A DNA stretch of 39,630 nucleotides from NCBI GenBank assembly GCA_021648745.1, contig JAKISE010000022.1:1-39630 (forward strand), in the 5' to 3' direction. Source of the stretch: Cyclobacteriaceae bacterium. Its GTDB lineage: Bacteria > Bacteroidota > Bacteroidia > Cytophagales > Cyclobacteriaceae. The translations under genes and the position numbers were made by a program. Position 1 is the stretch's first letter, and each line of letters begins with the position of its first letter. The notes under the pieces were generated by a model. It was not told where the DNA came from. It saw nothing but the letters and a program-made list of their open reading frames with translations, and did no database searches. Of this stretch, positions 25,475-32,683 are shown one piece after another.

Positions 25475-26665
25475 ATGAAAACAGACTTATTTGAATCGCC
25501 CGATTTTTATAATATTGACGATCTTTTAACAGAAGAACATAAGCTAATACGAAGTTCCATTCGCGATTTTGTTAAAAAAGAAATTAGCCCAAATATCGAA
25601 GATTGGTGCCAACGTGCCTATTTTCATGAGCCTATCGTTAAAAAATTCGGAGAAGTTGGGGCCTTCGGCTCATTTGTTTCACCTGAGTATGGGGGTGGTG
25701 GGTTAGATTATATTTCTTACGGGTTAATTATGCAAGAAATTGAACGTGGCGATTCTGGTATGCGATCTACAGCCTCGGTTCAAGGTTCACTAGTAATGTA
25801 CCCCATCTACAAGTTTGGTAGCGAAGAACAAAAGAAAAAGTACTTGCCAAAATTAGCTTCTGGTGATATGCTTGGTTGTTTTGGCTTAACCGAACCTGAC
25901 CATGGTTCTAACCCAAGTGGCATGGTTACCAATTTTAAAGACATGGGCGACCATTATCTTTTAAATGGAGCTAAAATGTGGATTTCCAACTCTCCTAAAG
26001 CCGATATTGCGGTAGTTTGGGCTAAAAATGAGGAAGGAAGAATTCACGGTTTAATTGTTGAACGTGGAATGGAAGGGTTTTCAACACCCGAAACTCACGG
26101 AAAATGGTCCTTAAGAGCAAGTGTTACTGGTGAACTGGTATTTGACAACGTGAAAGTGCCAAAAGAAAATTTGTTGCCTGGAAAAAGTGGACTAGGGGCA
26201 CCATTAATGTGTTTAGATTCTGCACGGTATGGCATTGCTTGGGGTGCTACAGGTGCTGCAATGGATAGTTATGATGCGGCTCGTAGGTATTCGTTAGAGC
26301 GGATTCAGTTTGGTAAACCCATTGGAGGTTTTCAGCTCATTCAGAAAAAATTGGCTGAAATGCTAACCGAAATTACCAAAGCCCAATTACTTAACTGGAA
26401 ACTTGGTAAAATGATGGATGAAGGCAAAGCAACAACGGCTATGATTTCGTTAGCAAAACGCAATAATGTGGCTATGGCCTTAGATATATCGCGTGAAGCT
26501 CGCCAAATACATGGTGGCATGGGCATTACGGGCGAGTACCCAATGATGCGCCATATGGCAAATTTAGAATCTGTTTTAACGTACGAAGGCACCCACGATA
26601 TTCACTTACTTATATTAGGACAGGAAATTACGGGCATTCCAGCTTTTAACCTGAGTTCGACCTAA
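25475..26665 (+). CDS. gcdH: Glutaryl-CoA dehydrogenase-like acyl-CoA dehydrogenase
   Basis: A 396-residue acyl-CoA dehydrogenase with all three domains: N-terminal helices (LLTEEHKLIRSSIRDFVKKE), the FAD-binding middle strand region (GCFGLTEPDHGSNPSGM and KMWISNSPKADIAVVWAK) and the C-terminal helices (YSLERIQFGKPIGGFQLIQK and HGGMGITGEYPMMRHMANLE). Glu371 in TYEGTHDIH is at the glutaryl-CoA dehydrogenase catalytic position. R-S-T-A-S-V-Q-G and the start D-F-x-x-x-D-x-L-L also fit that group. It should oxidise and decarboxylate glutaryl-CoA in lysine and tryptophan breakdown. The last residues (N-L-S-S-T) and the stop are supplied by the left terminal repeat of a MITE (26648), so the natural end was probably around G-I-P-A-F. 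Confidence 0.9.
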   Translation: MKTDLFESPDFYNIDDLLTEEHKLIRSSIRDFVKKEISPNIEDWCQRAYFHEPIVKKFGEVGAFGSFVSPEYGGGGLDYISYGLIMQEIERGDSGMRSTASVQGSLVMYPIYKFGSEEQKKKYLPKLASGDMLGCFGLTEPDHGSNPSGMVTNFKDMGDHYLLNGAKMWISNSPKADIAVVWAKNEEGRIHGLIVERGMEGFSTPETHGKWSLRASVTGELVFDNVKVPKENLLPGKSGLGAPLMCLDSARYGIAWGATGAAMDSYDAARRYSLERIQFGKPIGGFQLIQKKLAEMLTEITKAQLLNWKLGKMMDEGKATTAMISLAKRNNVAMALDISREARQIHGGMGITGEYPMMRHMANLESVLTYEGTHDIHLLILGQEITGIPAFNLSST

Positions 26666-26678
26666 GGAATACTGTCAG

Positions 26679-26773
26679 CTTTAAGTGAAAATTTCATAAA
26701 CGACTCAAATTTATGTAGGACTAACAAGTTAATTCAAATAAATTTGAGGAAGTTTAGGGAAATTTCACTAAAG
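26679..26773. repeat. Long imperfect hairpin inside the MITE
   Basis: Left arm 26679-26713 and right arm 26738-26773 pair over about 30 positions. Perfect blocks are CTCAAATTTAT / ATAAATTTGAG (inner, 11 bp) and AAGTG-AAA / TTT-CACT (outer). The loop is about 24 nt. Both strands would fold. It could act as a terminator for gcdH transcripts, or be the transposition-relevant structure. Confidence 0.6.
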
Positions 26774-26889
26774 CCCAAGGGAAAATATTTAGCAGGCAAT
26801 CTTTTAGTAATAAAAATCTTAAAATAATCCATTATTTTTTCACTTTTTATTTCCAAAATCTCACCTACTATCTTATTTTCTGGCAGCAT
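26734..26889 (-). CDS. Possible 51-residue ORF within the MITE
   Basis: Starting at an ATG inside the right terminal repeat, the frame reads MLPENKIVGEILEIKSEKIM and continues with DYFKIFITKRLPAKYFPLGF to a stop at 26734. It is charged, helical and lysine-rich. It may be the N-terminal remnant of the parent transposase, since a start codon inside a terminal repeat is common in insertion sequences, or chance. No family is recognised. Confidence 0.3.
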   Translation of the reverse strand: MLPENKIVGEILEIKSEKIMDYFKIFITKRLPAKYFPLGFSEISLNFLKFI

Positions 26890-27016
26890 TCCTTAGGTCG
26901 AACTCAGGTTTTTAAGTAAAACGGTTCCTCCCAAAGCCCTCTTTGAAAATTACTATGGCTAAGTTCTAAGAATTACAGCAAATTAAAAATAATCCATTTG
27001 CACCAAACAAAAAACA

Positions 27017-27042
27017 CGTCATTCCTGCGAAGGCAGGAATCC
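27017..27042. repeat. Dispersed hairpin repeat
   Basis: CGTCATTCCTGCGAAGGCAG followed by GAATCC contains the palindrome ATTCCTGC-GAAG-GCAGGAAT. I recall this word as a very common intergenic repeat in many bacteria, including Bacteroidota. Within 26911-27157 the only other content is a short plus-strand frame at 27055-27129 (MAPDNEGISFSYIGGIKQKE, ending at TAG) that could be the tail of a lost gene, perhaps an amidase. Nothing else is seen there. Confidence 0.5.
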
Positions 27043-27157
27043 GCCTTGTACAGTATGGCGCCCGACAATGAAGGCATATCCTTTAGTTATATTGGAGGCA
27101 TTAAGCAAAAAGAAGCAACACTTGAGTAGAATGTTGCTGTTTTTGGAGTGCTTGTTT

Positions 27158-27365
27158 CTATGATAGATTTTCTTGATTCCGAAAAGAATTGTTCATTATA
27201 AAATACACAAGTAAAACTAAGCCTCCAATGATCATGGCACTGGTGGCAAAGGGCCAACTAAGTAATTTGAATCCAAAACCTAAAATAAAGAAAGCTATAA
27301 AGCACAAGTGGACACTTGAGCTAGCGTACAAAAAAAGACAACACTTCAGGTAAGTATTGTCTCAT
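27158..27365 (-). pseudogene. Small membrane protein gene with +1 frameshift in a T7 run
   Basis: An ATG at 27365, 16 nt after the cytochrome c gene, reads M-R-Q-Y-L-P-E-V-L-S-F-F-V-R and stops at 27321. A different frame then encodes CFIAFFILGFGFKLLSWPFA and SAMIIGGLVLLVYFIMNNSF up to a stop at 27158. The two join if the run of seven T (minus strand, about 27330-27336) had six, giving a 67-residue two-helix protein. The F-K-x-x-x-W-P-x-A-x-x-M-I-I-G pattern resembles the membrane part of GldL-type proteins. Position suggests it was the last gene of the respiratory operon. Confidence 0.55.
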
Positions 27366-27381
27366 CCTTATTTTGAGTTGA

Positions 27382-27783
27382 CTACTCAGCCAAGGTTCTC
27401 ATATAATTTACAACTAACCAACGGTCTTCATCATCTGGCATTTTTTTGTCATAATTAGGCATGTCATCTCTCCCAATAGTGGTTTTGTAAAACAAAGCAC
27501 CATCAGATTGCGCTTGAAACTCTTCTGAAGAAAAATCGCCTAATTCACCCTCTTGCTCAGCCGCTTTAGAACCATCTCCTAAGCCTTCTTTGCCGTGGCA
27601 CGATTTGCAATGTTTCATATACAATTCCTCTCCAATATCAAGGTCTTCTTCAGGATCAGTTGGATTTTTCATATTCTCATACTTCTCTGGCACAACCCAT
27701 TCTCCTGATTGTATATTAACATTAAAGGCAAATATTACAGCCAATACAGCCCCAAATGCCATCATCTTTTTTAGTATTTTCAT
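27382..27783 (-). CDS. Monoheme cytochrome c, periplasmic
   Basis: A 133-residue class I cytochrome c. The signal or anchor segment is KMMAFGAVLAVIFAFNVNIQ. The heme site is MKHCKSCHGKEGLGDGSKAA (Cys59, Cys62, His63), and Met in GRDDMPNYDKKMPDDEDRW is the likely sixth ligand, followed by the usual WLVVNYMRTLAE helix. It should carry electrons in the periplasm for the NrfD/ferredoxin module encoded upstream in the same operon; 16 nt separate it from the anchored protein gene. Confidence 0.92.
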   Translation of the reverse strand: MKILKKMMAFGAVLAVIFAFNVNIQSGEWVVPEKYENMKNPTDPEEDLDIGEELYMKHCKSCHGKEGLGDGSKAAEQEGELGDFSSEEFQAQSDGALFYKTTIGRDDMPNYDKKMPDDEDRWLVVNYMRTLAE

Positions 27784-27799
27784 AATCGTATAGTTTAGT

Positions 27800-28654
27800 T
27801 TAAGATTTATATATTTTATACAAGTTTCGTACCAATAAGAATATTACACCCCATATTCCCAGTAATAATAAATTTGGAAATATCAATAGAAACCAAGGTG
27901 TTTTACTAGGTGGTGACCACATAGTTCTTTGATCATAGGTAGATAGATCCACAATGGGCGTACCAATATCAGTGTTCAACAAGTACTTCACAGTTCCGTA
28001 TTTCTTACTTTCAAGAAATACTTCAAAAGTTAATTTACCCTCCACTCCAGAAAATGACTCCTCTAAAGGTACTAAAACATTTCCTTTACCCTTGGTTTTA
28101 TAAGAACGGCCAATTGCAAGTGGAGCAAACATCCTTTGAATATTGATTTTTAGTTTTTCTCCACTAATGGGATCACCCAATCCATCCGTTAAAATAGCTT
28201 TAATGCTATAAACACTATCAACTTCAACAATTTCAGCATGTATACTTGCATCCAAATAACTGATTGCTTTTTTAGCATTTTTAAATCTTTTGCTATCTTC
28301 AATTTTTATAACATACGTATGTTTTACTAAGGTGTCAACATCCGCACTACTGTCCTTTAATTCGTACCTGGCAACACCTTTGTGATTCGTTTTAATAGCG
28401 CCCACAAGTACTAACGAATCTTCCGTAACCTCACGGTACACATTTAAATCAAGCATGGTAGAAGGTTCATACCCATTTTCACCTTTAAATTTAGAAGCGA
28501 TTTCAAGGTAAGGGGAGGTCCCAATCACATTGAAATAATCAACTGATAACCGAGTTTTATACTGCTTATCTTGCGCCTGAACGTTTAATGTTGGAATTAA
28601 CATTACTAAACTCAAAATCAGTATTTGCGCATTTTTTAAGAATGTACTTTTCAT
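27800..28654 (-). CDS. Secreted, C-terminally anchored protein of the respiratory operon
   Basis: A 284-residue protein with signal peptide (ILILSLVMLIPTLNVQAQD), an all-beta body containing two Ig-like segments (YEPSTMLDLNVYREVTEDSL at 60-110 and ILTDGLGDPISGEKLKINIQ at 150-170) and one C-terminal membrane helix (FLLIFPNLLLLGIWGVIFLL, about 254-273) with a short basic tail. No cysteine or heme motif occurs, so it is not a redox carrier itself; it may be a structural or assembly subunit. Its start overlaps the NrfD stop by 4 nt (ATGA), which argues for stoichiometric coupling. Function unknown. Confidence 0.75.
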   Translation of the reverse strand: MKSTFLKNAQILILSLVMLIPTLNVQAQDKQYKTRLSVDYFNVIGTSPYLEIASKFKGENGYEPSTMLDLNVYREVTEDSLVLVGAIKTNHKGVARYELKDSSADVDTLVKHTYVIKIEDSKRFKNAKKAISYLDASIHAEIVEVDSVYSIKAILTDGLGDPISGEKLKINIQRMFAPLAIGRSYKTKGKGNVLVPLEESFSGVEGKLTFEVFLESKKYGTVKYLLNTDIGTPIVDLSTYDQRTMWSPPSKTPWFLLIFPNLLLLGIWGVIFLLVRNLYKIYKS

Positions 28655-29964
28655 GACTGTTCTGTGTTTTCGTTTTCTAAAATTCCTTGTTCTTTCGCTG
28701 TTCTATAAATTGGAATAATAGGTAAGTAGCGAACTAAAATGGTAATAATAAGCAAGGCTGCTGCTAGTGTGCCACTAATTATAGCCCATTCGTGCATACT
28801 AGGGAAATAGCTATGCCATTGCTCTGGCACTCCTTGAATTGGCAAAAATGGATGTAACAAAGCTGGAACCACGATTAAATACCTTTTCCACCAAGAGGTA
28901 ACGACTACCAAAATAGCGATTAAAAATAGGGGCAGTGGTTTTCTTCCTTTCGGAAAAATCAACGTGAGTACAGGTATAATTAATCCCCCTACTGTTACGA
29001 ACCAGAATAATGGTGCATAATGACCAAAGAACAGTTCATTAAGGTGAAGTGTTTCTGCTTTAGGTGCCGTAAATGCAGGAAGTAAATACTCATTTATATT
29101 AAAGTATAAATAAATTAAACAAGCAAATGCTAGTAATTTACCCAACTTATCGAAATGCAATTCAGTAATGTACTTTTCAAGTTTATACGATTTACGCAAC
29201 ACATAGGTTATCGTAATAAGCGCACCCGTACCTACCACAAATGCTCCTGCGATAAAGTAAGGACCAAAATTGGTGCTATCCCACCCTATTCTAAAAGTGG
29301 TTGAAAAAAGCCAGGCATCAACAGTTTGTAGAACAAAGGCAACAGGAATTATTAAAATAGCCACCATTTGAATTGACTTAGATTGCAAAAACCATTGCTG
29401 TTGAGTGCCTGACCAATTCAATGAAAAGAACTTATACAACTTAGCCAAAAATGGCTGATCCTTAAAACGATCTTTAAGAATAGCTAAATCAGGTAAAAGT
29501 GGTATAAATAGAATTAGTACACTTATCGCAATATAAGTTGTAATAATTATTACATCCCACGTTATGGGGGACTGCAATCGGCCATGAATAAATAGGTTTA
29601 ACAACCTATCTGGTCGGCCCATGTCTAAAATAATGGTAATACCAGCCATTAATATAGCGGCAAATGCTATAATTTCTGCAATACGCACCAAAGGGGTACG
29701 CCATGCTTTTTTTGTAAGCCTTAAAACAGCTGCTGTTAGTGATCCTACAAAGCTAATGGCTACGAAAAACACAAAATTGGAAATATAAACACCCCATAAA
29801 ACGTAATCGCGCATATTGGTAACTACTTGTCCTTGAATAATTTGATCTATGTAGGCAGCTATGCCTACAACAACTACAACTACCAAAGCGACTGTCCAAA
29901 TTACGCCTGTACGTTTAAATTCTCGAGGGGCCAATTCAGCTACTAACTCTTCGTATTTGCTCAT
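28651..29964 (-). CDS. NrfD/PsrC-family quinol-interacting membrane subunit
   Basis: A 437-residue protein with about ten membrane helices, of the NrfD/PsrC type. Features include the first helix WTVALVVVVVVGIAAYIDQI, DYVLWGVYISNFVFFVAISF, LLNLFIHGRLQSPITWDVII with the R-x-x-S-P-x-x-W-D motif around the quinol site, and a long C-terminal helical set. Such subunits exchange electrons between the quinone pool and a periplasmic ferredoxin subunit. It overlaps both neighbours by 4 nt (ferredoxin stop/own ATG; own stop/next ATG). It is larger than classical PsrC, as in ActC/QrcD-like forms. Confidence 0.92.
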   Translation of the reverse strand: MSKYEELVAELAPREFKRTGVIWTVALVVVVVVGIAAYIDQIIQGQVVTNMRDYVLWGVYISNFVFFVAISFVGSLTAAVLRLTKKAWRTPLVRIAEIIAFAAILMAGITIILDMGRPDRLLNLFIHGRLQSPITWDVIIITTYIAISVLILFIPLLPDLAILKDRFKDQPFLAKLYKFFSLNWSGTQQQWFLQSKSIQMVAILIIPVAFVLQTVDAWLFSTTFRIGWDSTNFGPYFIAGAFVVGTGALITITYVLRKSYKLEKYITELHFDKLGKLLAFACLIYLYFNINEYLLPAFTAPKAETLHLNELFFGHYAPLFWFVTVGGLIIPVLTLIFPKGRKPLPLFLIAILVVVTSWWKRYLIVVPALLHPFLPIQGVPEQWHSYFPSMHEWAIISGTLAAALLIITILVRYLPIIPIYRTAKEQGILENENTEQS

Positions 29965-30908
29965 GGCGCTGTAGGTTTAGTAACTGATTCAAACTCCTTA
30001 TAATGCTCAAGACCATCCTCAAACGCATCTGATCTTTCTACTGGAGGTAAATAAAAAACACTTGGTTGTGTTCCTAAACTTTCCATATATCTATACCCTG
30101 CACGATCTTCTAATAATTTACTCAATTTAACTGATTCACCACTTCCATTGGTAACAACATCCTCATACTTATCGCCAAAAGAAAATACATCATTAGGGCA
30201 AGAGGTTACGCAATGAGGCATTTCACCTTGGTCGATCATATGTGGGCAAAAATCGCATTTATCTACCGTGCCTTTTATACTAGGGTGACCCAAATGATCA
30301 GGCGAATGCTCTGCCATATGATTAGCATCATTCATTAAAAACTCCTGATTGGGCTCACTCCAATTAAATACCCTTGTAGAATAAGGACAAGCTGCCATAC
30401 AAAAACGACAACCTATACATCGTTCGTTATCAATGGATACAATGCCATCTTTTCGCTTAAAGGTGGCATCTACCGGGCAAACGGTTACGCAGGCAGGTTG
30501 ATCGCAATGCTGACACATCATAGGCATCCAATAAGGAGCCGTGTCTTTTTCTTCCTGCATTTTATACACTTTCAACCAAGCATTGTCGCCTGTGATATAA
30601 TGGTTTTTGTTACAGGACTCTTGGCATTTTAATGCATTTCTACATTTCGCCAAATCAACCACCATTACAAATTTTCGGTTGGCATACCCTTCCCGTACAT
30701 TATAATCAGAAGTTTCAGGCACTTCTTCCACTTCGGAAACAGGTACTTGAATTAATGTACCATCGGTGGACATCAATTCTACCATTTCTCCCTCATCCGA
30801 TTCTCCTAACACTTTAGCGGCAATTACCCCACCTGCCACGGTTGCAAGGCCTATTTTAAGCCCTTTATCAAGAAAACTTCTTCGAGAATTATTTTTTTTA
30901 TCTTTCAT
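29961..30908 (-). CDS. Four-cluster ferredoxin subunit with Tat signal (PsrB/NrfC/DmsB-like)
   Basis: From the ATG at 30908 (a TTG at 30923 is the other option) the protein has 315 residues. A twin-arginine signal NSRRSFLDKGLKIGLATVAG is followed by GEMVELMSTDGTLIQV. Four cysteine groups fit four [4Fe-4S] clusters: CRNALKCQESC, CQHCDQPACVTVCP, CIGCRFCMAACP and CDFCPHMIDQGEMPHCVTSC. It is exported folded and should pass electrons between NrfD and a periplasmic partner. In known complexes the partner is a molybdopterin subunit, but none is encoded here. Confidence 0.93.
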   Translation of the reverse strand: MKDKKNNSRRSFLDKGLKIGLATVAGGVIAAKVLGESDEGEMVELMSTDGTLIQVPVSEVEEVPETSDYNVREGYANRKFVMVVDLAKCRNALKCQESCNKNHYITGDNAWLKVYKMQEEKDTAPYWMPMMCQHCDQPACVTVCPVDATFKRKDGIVSIDNERCIGCRFCMAACPYSTRVFNWSEPNQEFLMNDANHMAEHSPDHLGHPSIKGTVDKCDFCPHMIDQGEMPHCVTSCPNDVFSFGDKYEDVVTNGSGESVKLSKLLEDRAGYRYMESLGTQPSVFYLPPVERSDAFEDGLEHYKEFESVTKPTAP

Positions 30909-30919
30909 AATAAAATGAT

Positions 30920-31198
30920 TCAAATCTCTTTTTCGTTTTTCTTAATCCAACTGAGCAGTGATTTATTAGACATTTTTTTGTAAACAACTTTAGAGTTGTT
31001 TACAGCATTAGATCTAACTTTTACAAGTTTCCCATCTTTTGTAAGCAAGGTTTGATAGGTCTTGTCGATTGGCTCCATCATTTCTCCTACTTCCTTTGCT
31101 GAGCCAATAAAGGGAAGTAAGAGACTGCCACCAAAGAATGGTAGAAACTTTCTTCTTGAAATACCAAATATGGGTTTCTCTTTCTTTTTCATAACCAT
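30920..31198 (-). CDS. Small Tat-signal protein, partner of the ferredoxin subunit
   Basis: A 92-residue protein with a twin-arginine signal (GISRRKFLPFFGGSLLLPFI) and a short mature part, TYQTLLTKDGKLVKVRSNAV then a basic C-terminus (SWIKKNEKEI). The segment L-x-T-K-D-G-K-L-V-K-V resembles M-S-T-D-G-T-L-I-Q-V just after the Tat signal of the next gene's product, as though it were a free copy of that N-terminal module. It has no cysteines. Its stop lies 11 nt before the ferredoxin ATG. It may guide or complete the exported complex. Met3 (31192) is another possible start. Confidence 0.78.
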   Translation of the reverse strand: MVMKKKEKPIFGISRRKFLPFFGGSLLLPFIGSAKEVGEMMEPIDKTYQTLLTKDGKLVKVRSNAVNNSKVVYKKMSNKSLLSWIKKNEKEI

Positions 31199-31218
31199 GG
31201 TGCTGTGTTATAGTAATA

Positions 31219-32148
31219 TTAGAATGACCACAGTCTGGTAATATTAAAACCAATTAACCATCCTCCATTTCCAAAATCGTTTTGGTTAAACATAAAGTTT
31301 TCTTGCGGCTGGATTCTGTTATTATTAGTGACAAAAACTTGGAATGCGTGGCTACTCGTTGATATCTCTAATCCAACATTTATAGATGGCAAAGGCTGAT
31401 TTATAGCGTGTTTAGTTAAAGGTTGGTCGTACCCCAACATAGCAATAACTGATGAGCTTATTTTATATCTCGCCCCTATACTTAATCCCCACGTGTCATT
31501 CTCCATGGTTTGCCAACTATTGTCTTCCTGCTGTTCCCATTTAACTGCGTTATAATGCGTAAAAGATGGAGCTATTTGAGCAGAGAACTTGGAACTAAAC
31601 CGCTTCATTATTAGCAACTGGTTAAAGTAATTATACCTATCAGTTGAATTGAGATAGTTCTCTTTTGCTTGAAGTTCAATGCCCATATTGCCATAATAAG
31701 TAACAGAAATTGGCATTGAATTAGACCTCGTTTGAGTTAAAATTGCATATTTAGCGGTAAGGTCAAGTATCATCTTATTCTTAGTGTACCCAACACCAAC
31801 GTTTAGGTTCTTAATGGGAGCATAGCCCAAACCCATTCTTATATTGGAAGGCCCATAAAGACCAAACAAATCATTATTGCCTGCTTTTATGGTTCCAAAC
31901 CTGTGTTGAATTACAAATTCAAATGTATTTTTATTATACACAGTACCTGTTTGGCCATCGAACCACCAAGCGCTTTCAAAGGCAGGGCGTGCAGGTTTTT
32001 CTGCTTTTGCAACAGTGGCTTCGCTATCGCTATCTTCTTCTTTCTCCTCTTGCGCAATTAAAGGTATTGTTGATATCAAAACAAAAACCAATAATAAGGG
32101 CAGGCCCTTAACAGCCATACTGATTAATATATTATATGTCTTTTTCAT
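31219..32148 (-). CDS. DUF5777-family outer-membrane beta-barrel protein
   Basis: A 309-residue protein with signal peptide (KGLPLLLVFVLISTIPLIAQ), an acidic linker (EEKEEDSDSEATVAKAEKPA) and a barrel domain starting AFESAWWFDGQTGTVYNKNT and FEFVIQHRFGTIKAGNNDLF, the typical opening of DUF5777, ending in ITRLWSF with a terminal Phe. The family occurs next to cytochromes in Bacteroidota. It may be an outer-membrane scaffold for the heme lipoproteins encoded just upstream. It lies in the operon with 11- and 20-nt gaps. Confidence 0.85.
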   Translation of the reverse strand: MKKTYNILISMAVKGLPLLLVFVLISTIPLIAQEEKEEDSDSEATVAKAEKPARPAFESAWWFDGQTGTVYNKNTFEFVIQHRFGTIKAGNNDLFGLYGPSNIRMGLGYAPIKNLNVGVGYTKNKMILDLTAKYAILTQTRSNSMPISVTYYGNMGIELQAKENYLNSTDRYNYFNQLLIMKRFSSKFSAQIAPSFTHYNAVKWEQQEDNSWQTMENDTWGLSIGARYKISSSVIAMLGYDQPLTKHAINQPLPSINVGLEISTSSHAFQVFVTNNNRIQPQENFMFNQNDFGNGGWLIGFNITRLWSF

Positions 32149-32159
32149 GGTTTTAATAT

Positions 32160-32528
32160 TTAGTTGTTTTGAGCTCCTTGTTCAATCCATTTAAGAGTCA
32201 TGGCTCTTTCCGTTTCCGTAGCAAAAGACTCCATACTACTACCGGCACTTATTTTAACATACAACTTACTACTTGAAGGGTCTGAAGTGTTTATATAATT
32301 ACCTGAAATCAAGGAATTGTATGACGTGCCCAGTTGTAGATCGGGTTGAGAATCATCAGGATGACAGCTTGCACATCTTGCATCAAAGAATGGCTGCATA
32401 TCTTGTGCATAGTGTATGTCTCCCTCTGGCTCTACAGGAAGCACTTGATCGTAGTAACACCCTGTTGTAAACAACAATAATAGTATAATACCGATGCTAA
32501 ATATGTTTGTTGATTTGTTCGATTTCAT
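32160..32528 (-). CDS. Cytochrome c-like lipoprotein
   Basis: A 122-residue lipoprotein. The signal ends in the lipobox TTGC (Cys24). The mature part has IHYAQDMQPFFDARCASCHP (Cys52, Cys55, His56), the single heme c site, and the C-terminal MESFATETERAMTLKWIEQG, which matches the planctomycete-type cytochrome pattern: an x-M near the end, then W-I-E-x-G-A. It should be tethered to a membrane on the periplasmic side and join the electron path of this operon. A hairpin (32627-32663) separates it from the upstream heme lipoprotein gene. Confidence 0.88.
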   Translation of the reverse strand: MKSNKSTNIFSIGIILLLLFTTGCYYDQVLPVEPEGDIHYAQDMQPFFDARCASCHPDDSQPDLQLGTSYNSLISGNYINTSDPSSSKLYVKISAGSSMESFATETERAMTLKWIEQGAQNN

Positions 32529-32626
32529 AGTGATATTGTTTATGTTTCGATTATGTTAATGTAGATGTAATCCTCCTATTCAACTCTAAAAAGTTACTAA
32601 AAAATGAATGTAAGATGGTTATAAAT

Positions 32627-32663
32627 TAAAAGAGACACCAACTGAAAAGCCAGTATCTCTTTG
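32627..32663 (-). terminator. Hairpin between the EB_dh-type gene and the rest of the operon
   Basis: On the minus strand AAAGAGATAC pairs with GTGTCTCTTT (one G-T pair) around a loop of about 15 nt and is followed by TTAATTTAT. This could be a leaky intrinsic terminator or an mRNA-stabilising structure 19 nt after the stop of the 32684-33904 gene. No clear TAnnTTTG promoter is seen before the next gene, so read-through is likely and expression downstream would be lower. Confidence 0.55.
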
Positions 32664-32683
32664 TTTTGATTTAAACATTAAGT

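Larger units (their letters stand above)
26648..26910. mobile_element. 263-bp MITE with 31-bp terminal inverted repeats
   Basis: The left end, reading AACCTGAGTTCGACCTAAGG onward from 26648, recurs inverted at 26910-26880: the first 23 bp are identical and the next 8 differ at two positions. Flanking CTTTT on the left and TTTAA on the right allow a short duplicated T-rich target. Inside are a long hairpin (26679-26773) and a 51-codon minus-strand ORF (26734-26889). No transposase is present, so it would be moved in trans. It inserted exactly at the 3' end of gcdH. Confidence 0.75.

Noticed and set aside
31014..31253. 79-residue minus-strand frame overlapping the small Tat protein gene
   Set aside because: It is out of frame with the Tat-signal protein, has no motif and crosses the intergenic gap; the Tat frame is better supported.
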